Below, piece by piece: positions 1 through 12,556 of a stretch of DNA of 64,000 nt. Positions within the stretch are counted from its first letter, which is position 1. Each line of letters begins with the position of its first letter. This DNA is from Ramularia collo-cygni (lineage: Eukaryota > Ascomycota > Dothideomycetes > Mycosphaerellales > Mycosphaerellaceae), in NCBI RefSeq assembly GCF_900074925.1, contig NW_019716276.1:439543-503542 (forward strand), read 5' to 3'. The notes beneath the pieces are model-generated. The model worked only from the letters and a program-made list of their open reading frames with translations. It had not been told where the DNA came from and searched no databases. The translations under genes were made by a program, and so were the position numbers.

Positions 1-1977
1 GAAGTGCGGTGGCCTGCACATCGCCAAAAGCTTTGCACTGTCATCGTCAAAATCCCACTTCTTAGGGTTTGCCAAGGCTCGGGTAAGGACATGGTGAAAA
101 TGTCCTCTCAGACTTTCGTGGCTGTTTCGAAGCTCTTTCATTGATACTGCCCTCTTGAATTGTACTGCGCGGCTACTACTGGGACAGACAAGCGTAATGT
201 GGCCGCAGGAAAGGAACACCGGCCTCTACATTGCATCATCACGCAAAAGAATGGTGTTATCGTGAAAAAGGTAGCGATATACAGACCTTGCCAAGAAAAC
301 CGAGTTGGATCAAACATCCTTCGAGTCATCTTATTCTCACTCAAGCCGGCCTACTTCGTGCGTAAGAATGATACATACGAAATCATGAAGTCGCATCTAC
401 TCTGGGAGACGAGATCACTGGAAGGCACTGTGCAAGTCGCGGCAAGTTATACTCCTTGGTCGACTGGAAGGCCTCTATGCGGCTCTTACAAGGAAGCACC
501 GGTGGTAGTCATTGGTTTGGCAGCAGCTGTGATCGTCTCAGAGCGCTCGCTCACCATTCTTCGTGGTGTGTTCTGTTAACGATATTTGCTCTGCTTGTGT
601 TGGACGGATACACGTCTTTGACCATCTTTCATCACACGATTTGCTGCTAACATCTGATCTCAATCATGTGCACCCATTTTGTCCACGTCGAAGCACAACT
701 TACATGAGTTGTCTTTTCTTAGATTCATCCGTGATGATGAAGATTGCCAAGGAAGGTCGCCAGCTACCAACACTCACTCTCGCCGAGAAACAAGACGATT
801 CTGATCCTGAATATAGTCTTGATGTACTTATCCACGGACATGCAACACTGGATCTCGTAAGTTGCAGTCATTCAAAATTTCTCGCGAACGAGAGGAAATG
901 GAAAGTCCAGTGGTGAACTTGAGGAACACTGCATCTACGCAGAAGGCATCGGATCGAACGGCGTTGCGGGAAGAACATGAGGGCTTCGATTNTCAATGGC
1001 ACCTTCGTTCGCGGATCAGGCGTGTCACCTAAGGTATTGTGTTTTGCCAANGACTAATTTGCTACGGCACAGAAGCTGCATGTACCCAAGATAGCTTCGG
1101 AATGAATTGTTCTCGTTTATCACTTATCCCAACAATCTCAAGCACCAAGTGCGGTGTCGATAAGTACAGCGTGTCTTTGTTCGTGTTCTTGATCGACCAA
1201 AGACTGCTTTCGCTATATTTTCGGGACCATTGTTTCGCTGCCGATGCGCGAGCGCCATGATGCTCGAGAGGACTCTGGGGGTATGGAAATACTCCGATGC
1301 AAAGAGACGCTGTTGTCTGTTGGTGAAGATGACCGCCCCTCATCGTAAGTCCGAACGCGTCCAAACGCAAACATGCAGAGTTTCTCTGTAATAGAGGTGC
1401 GAATCAGCAACGGCCAGGGACCCAGAGATGTTCCGTCCGTGTGGAGAGCAGCACGATGCGTGACACAGCAGATGTAGACCACGCGTTCAATGTAATAATA
1501 ATTGATGCAAGGCATGCCCGAAGAACCATCGGTATTGCGGTTAATTTCAAGATTTCAATTGCGGTAATCATTGGCGGCCCGTGCCTCTCAGTAGGTCGTT
1601 CCTTCCGTGCTCCAGGTTGACACCACCGATGCTTCCTACTCACACGCCATTGTCACCGTTACAGAAGCTGCCACTGCCACTGCCACCTTCCCCGTGAGGC
1701 GCGACGCTCTTTTCACGTCTCCTCCGATCGCCGCAAAGCGCACGACACCGTCTCCGACCGAACCCATCCGCCTCCAGACCCACGCAATTCGGCTCGGAAC
1801 CCCATTACCTTGACCGTCGCACGACCACGAGAACAACCAGCTGCCAGCGCATCGCCGCCTGAAGCTTCCGCCTGGTACCTTTCGCGCATTCCGAGCGACC
1901 GCCCTGGGGCCGCTGCATCCGTGTCCGCTCAGCATCACTCCCCGCGCATTTCTATATCACCACCGGTCAGGGCCGCC
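1..1977. other. spacer upstream of G-gamma gene, no gene recognised
   Basis: I see no reading frame here that matches a known family or joins into a convincing multi-exon gene. Short frames on both strands overlap each other and lack consistent splice signals. A frame at 563-916 has an ATG-rich stretch followed by a GTAAGT at 859, but no sensible downstream exon. Single N bases lie at about 992 and 1051. The last few hundred bases are C-rich and probably hold the promoter and 5' leader of the G-gamma gene. Confidence 0.5.
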
Positions 1978-2374
1978 ATGTCCACGCCGTACGANATCCG
2001 CACAAACGACAACGGCAAATCCAAAAAGCAATCAATGGCCGAACTGAAGCTTAGACGGCTTACGGAGCTCAATCAGAGACTGCAGGAGGACCTCAACCGC
2101 AGACGGATACCCGTGTCAGAGGCGGCGATGGAGTGCGTTCATACCCTCGTATTCTGACGCGACGACACGCACAGCTGACNCGTTATCACAGCTTGATCGC
2201 ATTCACAGACAAGGAGCCAAAGGTAGTTGGAATGCTACACCATTGGCGCTCACGCCAGCTAATCTGATTCAAATCTCGCAGGACTTCATGGTACCTAGTC
2301 GCTGGGGCACAATCGACAAACGCGAAGATCCATATGCACCGCAGCAATCGAACGGCTGCTGCGCGGTCATGTAG
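1978..2374 (+). CDS. gng1: heterotrimeric G-protein gamma subunit
   Basis: Three exons at 1978-2132, 2192-2222 and 2282-2374 join in phase to 92 residues. The first exon starts at an ATG in the context GCCGCCATG and carries the family core LKLRRLTELNQRLQEDL, the helix that forms a coiled coil with the G-beta subunit. The last exon reads DFMVPSRWG and DPYAPQQ and ends in CCAVM. Cys89 is a CaaX prenylation site and Cys88 a likely palmitoylation site, as in yeast Ste18. The product should tether G-beta-gamma to the plasma membrane for pheromone and nutrient signalling. Donors are GTGCGT and GTAGTT. An N falls in codon 6 and another in intron 1. Length and ends match the fungal family, so the call is secure. 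Confidence 0.93.
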
Positions 2375-4043
2375 CATCGACTCACGGCCCACTCAATCTC
2401 TTAGGGTACGAATTCACAGCATCGGCGTTTAAGCGGGATGGGTTTATTGGAAGTGGTCGCGTTTTCGTCGCGGAACTTGAGGATCAGTCGGAATGGCAGG
2501 GTTTGCGGCAATGGCAGAGTTGTTTATTTCTCGCGGAAAAGCCTCCATACGGTGGAGTGTGTAGATTGATGTACGGTGTACCAACATGGGGAGGACCAAG
2601 TTCTCCTGAATTCACAAATCACAGTCAACCAAAACATCACCACGGCAAGACCTGAATACGTGTAAGTGCGGTGGTCGGCACGCAGCAGCATTTCTTCACC
2701 ATTCCTTGTCTACAGGCCCGCAGAACAAGCACATACACAAGACGCTTTCCTTTGAATGGTAGCTGCAAGACAAGACAATGGGCTAGCGCTAAACATCCCA
2801 CGCATCCATCGCGCTACGCCAGTCCACTCACAGCAAAGACTACGCCGCAAGTGGGCGCCACAGTTGAACTCTGCGCCGAGAATGACTACACGGCGCAGCT
2901 TTACGCGAGCAGAAGCCCAATGCAATGCATGCACGAGCATGGTTGTCGCGGGCTTTCACGGGTGACAAAATCGCGCTTTACCATGACCCAGTGCCGATGT
3001 ACAGTGTGTGGTCTCGTCCAATTCGAAGCGACAACAAAAATCCCATCGCATCACGCTCTTCAGACGTCAAGCACGGATGTGTGTCACCAGGGCCCTTCTC
3101 CACGCGAGCTGGCTTTGGGTTTAACAAATTTTCCCCCACAGCGGAGTGGGATCGAGCTTGCGCGTGTGGAACGATCATGAGTAATGCTAAGCGGCTCTGT
3201 TTGGCTGCTCCGTGAAGCCACTTGGAGCGAATTTTGAAGCGGTGGAATGGCGAGACTTGATGTACCGGCCAATCAATTGGACGGGATGTTCTAAAGGTTG
3301 GGTAAGGTTCCATGTTTTCCTCACCGCGGGGCTGGTCAATGCTGGACGGCAAAATAGCTATTACAGAATAGCTCTGAGGAACAGCCAGATGTACCGATCC
3401 CACGACGATATACCTCGCTNATCATCCATCGCCTTTCGATGCCTTGAAGCGAACGCGGATCAGGAGCTTTGTATCGCCAACACAGCGAGACTTGAACGAG
3501 AGGCAGAGCTTTGTTGTTATAACCGCGGTTGTGTGTTGGAACTTGGAATAGGTTAGAGGTGAAAGTGAAATTTGTGAGCAGCCGAGATGCAGAGTCGAAG
3601 CGATCCCGCTCCCGGTTCTGCCCTTCGCGATAGCGGACCCACGCTCTCGGCACGGGCGCGGTCGGTACTGCATGTGCTCACTTTGCAAACGAAGGCTTGT
3701 GAGCCTGAGAAGAGGCTNTCGGATATGGTCTGTTTCTCAACCTCATGCATGATTATTTCGACGACGACATTCCACCCAAGGCACGCATTTTCCATTTCTA
3801 GCACCGCCTCTGACGGCGAGTGAGCGGTCACAACTTGCGCCCGCGATCCGACAAAATCTCTGGAAATATCGTCGAGAAGATAGGCCAGAAGTGGTCGTGC
3901 AAGCGTTCAGCCCGCCGCCCCCGCGACTCGATCCACTCGACAATTCAGCCCAGTGCGACCGACCAACGAATATATCGCAAGATTTACCAGAGTGGACCAT
4001 CAAGCAAGAGCCGCCGACACGGCGTTGCTTTGCTTGTGCGGTC
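2375..4043. other. long spacer upstream of bHLH gene
   Basis: No recognisable gene. Reading frames of 60-170 codons occur on both strands but resemble no family and carry no splice-consistent continuation. The right half probably holds the promoter and long 5' leader of the NUC-1-like factor. The frame of that factor stays open upstream to about 3891, but without an in-frame ATG before 4044. Confidence 0.5.
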
Positions 4044-4370
4044 ATGGACACCACAGCCGAGCAGTCTTGGGGAAGGTCGGGTGAGACGCTGGACTCGATG
4101 GCGCACATGGACACGGATCTCGACGACTTGGGCAACCTGTTTGAATTTGGAGATATCGATCTCAACAACATCTCCTCGGTGGATGCGATCAACTACGACC
4201 AGCACATGCAGCAGAATGGGACCCATCCAACTACCCCATTCAACGAGATAAACGAGGCTCAGGCCATATCTGGAACCTCTGCGCAGGACTTTGGGACACA
4301 GGATCATTTTGGGATCTCCCGAAATGTTGATCTCGCACAACAACAACAACGTCAACAGCAACAACAACAT

Positions 4371-4409
<39 letters not shown>

Positions 4410-6298
4410 TACAGCGGTGCGTTTCCCACGGAGCCAATGTATCAGCCGACCATGCAGCAGCATTTCCATCCAAATCAGCAGTTCCAATTTCAAGCGATGC
4501 AGGGATATCCCTCAACGCAGCATGTACCGCCGACACCGAACAGTTTCGAAATGCATGGCGAAGCTGGACGCTTTATGCAACAACCTATGGATCCTCAACA
4601 GCGTGCCATATTGGAGCAGAGATATCAGCTGAGTAAAGAGGATGCATCAGCCTTCACCCCTATGGTATCGCCTGCAGGTACACCTCAATATAGTGTTCAG
4701 CCCGAGTTCACCATCCCTGGTGCTTACTTCTCGCCGCTCACATCCCCCATGCTACACGCACAGACTCAACAGCGGATGTCCCACTACCATCAAGGCTTCT
4801 ACACAAATCCAAGCACAGCGCCAAGTTCTAACGCAACATCACCGTTGGCTCCCAATATAGATGTGGACATGCTAGGTGATGAAATATCGCTGTCCGAGCC
4901 TGCCCAGTCGAGGAAATCATCCAGGAAGAAGACCGCCACTCCTCGAAGTGCTGGCCCATTGGCAAGAGTCAAACAGAGTCCCATCCAGAAGGCTGCGAAA
5001 CGAAAGTCTACTACAATGCTTTCCNCACTCGTTCCACCTCGAGAGGTAGATGGCATCCTCGAGTCGCAACGCTCTGGAAGTGTGCAGCCATCGTCTGGTA
5101 GTCTGCAGGTGCGGCGGAATGAAAGTTCGGAGAATGGTAGCATCAGCCCAGAGCCATTGAGCGAAGCTTTAATGGGACCCCCTCCACGACCGGGATCAGG
5201 TCTGACCCAATCACCAGCATTGGCAGCTCAGCAACATTCACGATCTAACTCGTCAAACGGCCCGGCCGCAACACCCAAATCACTGCTCTCAAGGCGCGGT
5301 GGGCAGTCATCCACTCCAACTGCACAGCCAAACCAAAAGGAATCGCACGCACACGACGATGACATGGAATTTGCTGAGCTTGAGCTCCCTGCAGCAGCTG
5401 CTGATGAACCAGGTCGCCAGACAGGCTTCGCTCAGCTCAACACTCAAATGTCGACCGTAAGTTCGGCTGAAAACGATAACCTTCGCCTGCCTGCTCGTAA
5501 GACGCCGAAACTCGGAACGGCTGGCACACCGCTTTCTGTGCTGCCGCCCAGTCCGTCAGTGATGGGATCTCCCATGATGGCATCGACTCCAGGTGCGCTG
5601 CTGAAAGGCGGCAGGAACGACAGCAAAGGTGGCAGAGGTAGTAGGAAGCGATCAAGTATTAGCGTGAGTGGTAATGGATCAACTCTGGTTTCGCCTTCGC
5701 TGAGGCCACGCATCTCACCGAGCATAAAGCCGCTTCTACCTGAAGGAGGTAAGTCACCTCCGATAGTTGCTATTGTGCATTGCTGACCACCAACATAGCT
5801 GCTCTGCACTCCCCGACACATGCGTTGCTTCTGGCATCGAAGTCCAACTACCAGAATCTACTCGAAGGCAACCACTTACCCGGAGTGAACTACCCAGACT
5901 CACTTTCTACCGGCTTGACCTCAAAAAGGACTTCCCACAAGGTCGCAGAGCAAGGCCGCCGCAACCGCATTAATGAAGCACTAAAGGAGATGCAATCACT
6001 GCTCCCCAAGCCAGCCGTTGTGAAGGGCGCAAAAGAGACTACCAATAGCGATGCAACTCCCGAAGCTCCCGAGACCGAGACCAAAGAATCCAAAGAAGAC
6101 GCGCAACTCAAAAGTAATAGCAGCAAAGCTGCAACTGTAGAGTCCGCCAACGAGTATATCAGGAAGTTACAGAGTGAAAATGCAGCTCTGCTGCAACTCA
6201 AGACTGAACACGAGGAGATGAAGCGGAAGCTGGAGGAACAAGCCAGTGTTGCTTCCTCTAGTGAACAATCTACCAGTTCTACCGAAGCTGCGTCGTGA
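4044..6298 (+). CDS. nuc-1: NUC-1/PHO4-type bHLH phosphate-response transcription factor
   Basis: Two exons, 4044-5748 and 5799-6298, give 734 residues. The 50-nt intron has a GTAAGT donor and an ATAG acceptor. The bHLH lies in exon 2 at about residues 610-700. Its basic region SHKVAEQGRRNRI has the H-x3-E-x3-R contact triad of Pho4 (about H615, E619, R623), which reads CACGTG-type E-boxes. A low-complexity acidic and serine loop separates helix 1 from helix 2 (SKAATVESANEYIRKLQ). A coiled-coil tail follows. The N-terminal half is disordered with a polyglutamine tract, acidic patches and many SP/TP sites. Known relatives (NUC-1, PalcA, Pho4) activate phosphate-scavenging genes and are controlled by a cyclin-CDK. 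I chose ATG 4044 because no upstream in-frame ATG exists. Confidence 0.88.
4338..4406 (+). repeat. CAA/CAG trinucleotide repeat (polyglutamine)
   Basis: A run of CAA and CAG codons interrupted by single CGT and CAT codons. It ends in twelve uninterrupted CAG units at 4371-4406. It encodes the polyglutamine tract of the NUC-1-like factor and should be length-variable between strains. Confidence 0.95.
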
Positions 6299-6637
6299 GG
6301 AATAGACACGAGACATGTGCATGAGAATCGCTATGCATATGATCGCAATATAATATGCATCCGCATTTAGGCACTTTGACATACGCTGGACGTTGTGGCA
6401 TGGTTGGTTTATATGGGCTATTGATGGGAGTGGGAAATGGTCGGCGGTAGCGATGTTTTTNCCGATTTGGAATGAGATACCAGATGGCGTTTATATATAA
6501 TGAGGAGTCAACTTCTGCTCGAGCCATGTACATATTGAAGAGTAGGCTCCAATGATGAAGAAAGGACTGCGCTGATGCGTAGATCGCACAATCACACCCC
6601 CTGCCAGTCCATATTGTGTCTCTTATTGACACATGAT
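6299..6637. other. convergent 3' spacer
   Basis: A spacer of about 340 nt between the 3' ends of two convergent genes. No gene is seen. It presumably holds both 3' UTRs and polyadenylation signals. One N lies at about 6461. Confidence 0.6.
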
Positions 6638-8288
6638 TCATTCTCGACCATAGCGCATCAGCTCGTTCAGATCTACTCGATGAAGATAAGAAATGGACGA
6701 GAATTCCTCCCAGTAATGAGCTATGCGGTCGTGGGAGAGCAAGATCAGCTGCGTAGGCATGTATCGATCTGTGTTATGAAAGTTAGTAAGAATGAACATA
6801 TGGGGATGAACCACTGTGAACCTCACCATCTCGAAAGCCTCTGTCTGCGATATGTCCCGCACTTCGTACGACTCTCGCCCCTTTGAATGGCCCTTCACCC
6901 TCCACTCGAATAGTACCTGTATCTCCTACTTCGGGAGCTATGAATGTGTATTCAGCGCGTGGGATATAGAGATCTCCGGTGAGTTTGATCGCTTCGAGAC
7001 GTCCAGAGGGCTCAATCTGAGCCTTTTGCTCTTCGTCCGCTTTGAGACCATCTTCGGAAGCGGAGCCACTCTGTGAGGGCACCTCACCAAAAGGCTCGAT
7101 GCCAATCTCCTCCATCGCAGCTGCGAAAGCGCAAGTGATTGCGCTGGGCCCCCCTCTGCCAGCATTGAACCACCGCTGTAACCAGGCCATGCCTCGAGGA
7201 AGAGGTCTGGCAGCCTCCTTGTCCGGTTGGGTAATGAGGATGAATTCGCAGCCGTGTCCGCTGTAATCACCGCACCAGATGCCCTGCCAGGGTTTTTGTG
7301 GTGTGGGTGTGTAACACCATTCCGGTAATGTTCCAAAAGTTGTGATATCCTCGGGCATACGGATCGTCACTCTGGTGCTGTTCAGATTTGGTTGTGGTAT
7401 TAGNAACGGCTGTGTGGATCCGGTTGCATCACTGCGTGAGTCACTACTGGTTNTCTGAGAAGACCGCAGCACTTCAGGACTTGGTCTGCGATATTCGACC
7501 CATTTTCGCAGCCGGAAGTTGTTTTGGCTAACTTGACTCAACCTCTTTGGTCTGTGGCCTGACGAGTTGAACCTATCGTGACTTGCGTTTCGTGTGCGGC
7601 ATTCGGCGGGTATCCGTTGTGGTGGCCAGACTTGGGTGCCTTCAGTGATTGCTACTTCTGGGAGATGGCAACATAGCATGAATGAGCTGTACAACCCCGA
7701 CTCTGTAGCCGTCTCCATCAGAATCTCGTGGCCGAAGCTTGACTCGGGAGTCCTGTTATGATTGAGCAGGTGTTCGTTCGGCGGGTCTGCCTTGAGATTA
7801 TCGATCTTGAGCTTTAGAACAGGCCGATGAAGATCCAACGAGATTTCCGGATCGAAAGTATGTACAATGACCGGATTCTGATCGATGTCGATTTCTGTCC
7901 ATCTGTTGGTTCGCTTCACGGCAAGGACGGTGTAGGCGTCGATGGAGCCTGTTGATTCATCATATCTCGCTATTGTGAGTTTGCCGTTTGGTACCGAGTC
8001 TCCAATCCATATCCGCTTCNTGACCAGGAACCAGTGCGGATGATGAGTAATGTAAAGCTCGCGGAAGGAGTTTATTGTTGCTGGCTTCGTGATGGGAGAT
8101 GAGAAGTGAGAGTTGATCTCACTGCTCCAGATGGTTTCTGTGTAGCTTTCGACCTGCAGTCGCCGGCAGACTTGTGCAACTCTTGCAAGATCGGTGGGCG
8201 GTAAGTAGGCCAGAATGTGTTGCACCAGCTCGCTCGGTAGTCCGAGAAGTGGTGGTGTCATCGTTCCTCCTTGAACGTCGGATTCCAT
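6638..8288 (-). CDS. F-box protein with FBXO31-like C-terminal domain
   Basis: Exon 1 is 8288-6827 and exon 2 is 6768-6638. Together they encode 530 residues with a GTGAGG donor. An F-box sits at about residues 12-50 (LPSELVQHILAYLP). It should bind Skp1 and make this a substrate receptor of an SCF ubiquitin ligase. The rest contains the large beta-rich module seen in fungal FBXO31-like proteins, including WQGIWCGDYSGHG and GHIADRGFRD. The join restores the family ending DRYMPTQLILLSHDRIAHYW, which would be lost if exon 1 simply read through to its own stop. Three N bases lie in exon 1. The substrate is unknown. It is convergent with the NUC-1-like gene. Confidence 0.85.
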
Positions 8289-9813
8289 CTCGCGTGGATC
8301 TGCAATGGTCTGGCTTTGCTAGAGACGGCGTAAGCAATGTCGGGATAGGGAACGACAAAGCGCGTGGAAAGTAAGACTTGTTTGGCAGTGACATGAGTTG
8401 CCACCCCACATGTACCGAGTAAGAGGTAAAGTAGGGTAAGTAGTCTTCACGGCATTACTTGAGCTTGTAACGCGACTAGGCTTTCTACATGTGGTCGTCG
8501 CCGACACCGCCGTGAACTAGGTGCTTATTAACCTGCCTCCTGCTGCTTTGGTTCTAGTCGCATTAATGCTGGTGCTTGCACAATGCGAGCTTCGGGAAGG
8601 TATCTAGAAGACGAGAGGAAGCCGCGATCTTCGCCGCCAAGGATCGACTACTGTATTCTCTTGATATTCATCGCCGCGCCATCTCCTCACATTGCACCCA
8701 TGCGTCACCCAGTCATAGAGTCCTACTTATCTGCGGCGCGTCTACCTGGAGAATGTGCACACTATGGCCGAAAGTCGGAGCTTGCGGTAACGTAAAACTG
8801 CCTCCACATTTACCGGTCCAATCGACATAGACGTTGGAATGGTTTCATCTTCATATGGTCTAGAGCTGTTGCGAGTGCCGACCTACTGGAAAACATGTTA
8901 TCGGGAGGCAATGTGTCGACTGCTCCTCGAGACGCCTCCAATCCATGGCTGGCAACAGCGTTGCCAGGGCGTTTCTCAAACCACCGCATGGTTTGATGGT
9001 TGATAGGATAGAGCATCTCGCCTTTTTGTATGCTTTCCCTTCTCATCTACTCCAGTCGAATGACAGTGCATGTGTCTTCGCTCTCGAGGGTTCATCATCG
9101 TCGACATCAGGCGCGGCCCCGTAGCAGTCCTTGTGTGCTACAACACACTTACCAGACCAGATAGGCGTATTGTGTGATGCCGTATTTACTTGCGTGGAGA
9201 TTAGATGGTGAAGCATGGCAGTCCTGACCATGTGCACTCCAACATCTGCAGGCAACATCCTGACGGCTCCAAAGATTTGGTGGGATATAGGCGCGGACAA
9301 TATCCCCGTACATGGCTACCTTTTTGTTCACTCGAGCATCAAGGGCTGTCCGGCGGCTTGTCGATATCCGGGGAGACTCCTATATGCGAAGGTATGCCGG
9401 CGGTCAAGCCAAGGCTTGCTCCTCGGACATCACGTCAAGATGTAGTTGTGGTGGAGAAAGGAGCAACAGATGACGTCCATCCAGAATCCTGCTAGTTCTG
9501 GTTGCGTTGTAGATGTCCGTGTTATGAGAAGTTTGGTGGATGCCGTCTTCGAGGGGCAAAGGAGTCAGGTCGGAAACAGCCCGCTGCCCTACGACTTTCG
9601 CCGCCAAGGACTCTCTCTATTCTTGTCTACCTAGCAAGAGCAACAACAGTAACACGGGCTTCCCAAGGAATCGGCTCACGTTCCCTTACAACAGCACGAG
9701 ACCACGGTAGCAGCTACAATATCTCACGAACACGCGATTTGGAAATGGGAATTGCACGGGTTTGAAGGAATACTCCCACATAACCTCAGTCTGGGGTCCC
9801 CGCGACCATTGCA
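8289..9813. other. divergent promoter spacer of F-box and AP-1 gamma genes
   Basis: About 1.5 kb without a recognisable gene. Overlapping short frames on both strands have no family resemblance and no splice continuity. It must contain the promoters of the two divergent flanking genes. Confidence 0.5.
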
Positions 9814-12556
9814 ATGAGCTCCCGTACGCACATGATGAGGGAAACGCGAGGATCGTCGAAAGGCTGATGGGATTTCCAGTGAAGCAGTTCATCCGCAATG
9901 TGCGCGCCGCCAAAACCATTGCCGATGAGCGGGCCGTGGTGCAGAAGGAGAGCGCTGCTATAAGAGCCAGCTTTCGGGAGGAGAGCCACAATTCGGACTT
10001 GCGGTAGGCACATGGAGAAGGGGATTATGGAGGATTGGAAACACATTGTGCTCATACTTGTCGCAGACGGAACAATGTCGCCAAACTCCTCTACCTATTC
10101 ACGTTGGGAGAGCGGACGCATTTCGGACAGATTGAATGCCTCAAGCTGCTTGCCTCGCCGCGCTTTGCGGACAAGCGCTTGGGGTATCTGGGAACCATGC
10201 TGCTCCTGGACGAGAATCAGGAGGTCCTGACGCTGGTGACCAACTCGTTGAAGAAGTGCGATCCTCAAGAAACACATACGTCTCCCCTTGCTAACTCCTC
10301 GCAGCGACCTGAACCACAGCAACCAGTACATCGTTGGCCTAGCGCTATGCACACTTGGAAACATTGCGTCTGTTGAAATGTCCCGCGACCTGTTCCCCGA
10401 AATCGAGACGATCCTATCCTCTTCCAACCCTTATATTCGGAGGAAGGCAGCGCTCTGTGCCATGCGGATATGCCGCAAGGTCCCAGACTTGCAAGAGCAT
10501 TTTGTGGACAAGGCGAAGCTGCTGTTGAACGATCGAAACCACGGTGTACTGTTGAGTGGCCTAACTCTGGTCATCAGCATGTGCGAGGCGGACGAGGAGG
10601 AGGGAGGTGAACAGGGTGTTGTGGACATGTTCAGGCCATTGACTGGCAGTCTTGTTAAGGTTCTCAAGGCCCTCTCGCAATCTGGATATGCGCCGGAGCA
10701 CGACGTCACGGGCATTACGGATCCCTTCTTGCAAGTCAAGATTTTGCGTTTGCTGCGAGTACTAGGACGTGGCGATCCACAGACGAGCGAGCAGATAAAT
10801 GATATCCTGGCGCAGGTTGCTACTAACACGGAGTCTTCCAAGAATGTTGGCAACTCCATCCTTTACGAAGCAGTTCTGACAATTCTGGATATCGAAGCCG
10901 ACTCAGGACTGCGTGTGCTAGGAGTCAACATTCTTGGAAAATTCCTGGCAAACAAGGACAACAACATCCGATATGTGGCGCTCAATACTCTAATCAAAGT
11001 GGTTGCCATCGAACCGAATGCAGTACAGCGACATCGGAACACCATTCTGGACTGCCTGAGAGATCCCGACATCAGCATTAGGAGACGTGCACTTGACCTC
11101 AGCTTCACCCTCATAAACGAGTCCAACATTCGAGTTTTGATTAGGGAGCTTCTGGCGTTCCTAGAAGTGGCAGACAACGAGTTCAAGCCCGTGATGACCT
11201 CTCAGATTGGCATTGCGGCAGATCGATTCGCACCCAACAAGCGTTGGCACGTAGATACCATGCTCCGTGTGTTGAAGCTGGCAGGAAACTACGTCAAGGA
11301 ACAGATCTTGTCATCTTTCGTCCGGCTTATTGCGACCACGCCAGATCTACAGACATACAGTGCTCAAAAATTGTATGCTGCGCTCAAGGACGACATTAGC
11401 CAGGAGGGACTCAACCTCGCCGGAGCCTGGGTCATTGGAGAGTATGGCGATGCCTTGTTGCGCGGTGGCACGTACGAGGAGGAGGAGCTCGTGAAAGAAG
11501 TGAAAGAAAACGAGATTGTCGATTTGTTCTCTGCAATCCTGAACTCCAGCTACGCCGGACAAAGCGTCACGCAATACATCATCACTGCGGCCATGAAACT
11601 TACGACCCGCATGCAGGATCNAGCCCAGGTAGACCGATTACGACGACTGCTTCTGAGTCGCCAGGCAGATCTTGATGTGGAAGTTCAGCAAAGGTCAGTC
11701 GAGTATGGAAACCTCTTCGGCCATGATGCGATTCGTCGTGGTGTTCTCGAGCGTATGCCAGCGCCTGAGATTCGCGAGGAACAGAGAGTACTTGGCGAAG
11801 CGACGAAGAAGCGGCATAGCAAAGTTGCACCCAAGAAGAAGCCTAGCCAGATCACCGAGCAAGACATGCTTCTCGATCTTATGGGTGGAGACTCAGACAT
11901 GCCCGCAGGATTGGGAGGCGCGATCAATGGTGGTCAGAGCAACAATGCTGATCTCCTCGCCGATATTCTCGGTGGTGGCTCTGGAGAACAGACATCTTCT
12001 CCTGTCAATGGCCAGTCAAAACCACAGGGCAATATGGACTCAATAATGGACCTCTTTGGCTCACAGCCCTCAGCTGCACAATCTTCCGGAACACAGCAAC
12101 CCTCATCATCCGTTGACATGCTCGGCGGGTTTGGAGGATCTCAACCCGCTGCACCACAGCAGCAAGCGCACACGGCATACGACAAGAACGACCTTTTCCT
12201 TGCATTTACAGTTCAGCGCAGTGCCCAGGCCTTGCAAGTCACCGCAAAATTTCGAAACACGAGTAGTTTTGAGACCCTAAGCGCCGTCAACCTTCAAGCT
12301 GCAGTGCCAAAAACACAAAAACTCCAGCTGCAAGCAATCAGCTCTTCCGAGCTATCCGGTGGCCAGGAAGCTACACAGCAGATGCGGGTCACCAGTGTAC
12401 AGGGAGTGAGTCTGATATTTCATCACCACCGCCCTTCAAACAGCTAACACATCTCAGGCTCCCCCAGCGAAGCTACGGTTAAGATTGAAGGTCACTTTCG
12501 CAAAAGATGGTGGTGCTCCCGTCACTGAAGTGGTTGATTGGTCGGAGCCAACATGA
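9814..12556 (+). CDS. APL4: AP-1 clathrin adaptor gamma subunit (gamma-adaptin)
   Basis: Five exons at 9814-9823, 9880-10003, 10067-10255, 10305-12405 and 12458-12556 encode 840 residues. The adaptin trunk is almost word-for-word the family sequence, including FIRNVRAAKTIADERAVVQ and YLFTLGERTHFGQIECLKLL. Linker repeats of G, S and Q follow at about 600-700. The C-terminal gamma-ear ends in the short last exon (KVTFAKDGG, WSEPT). The subunit acts in clathrin vesicle traffic between trans-Golgi and endosomes. Exon 1 is only 10 nt (ATG AGC TCC C). Joining it to exon 2 gives the canonical start MSSLKQF, which is why I preferred it over the in-frame ATG at 9867 inside the intron. One N lies at about 11621. 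Confidence 0.93.

Noticed and set aside
563..916. Possible exon with ATG and GTAAGT donor
   Set aside because: The nearest acceptor would make an 11-nt intron, and no protein family is recognisable.
1810..1977. N-terminal extension of the G-gamma frame
   Set aside because: The frame is open upstream but has no in-frame ATG before 1978. The G-gamma family starts at this point.
3984..4536. Minus-strand frames with polyleucine or polyalanine runs
   Set aside because: They are antisense shadows of the CAG/CAA tract of the bHLH gene.
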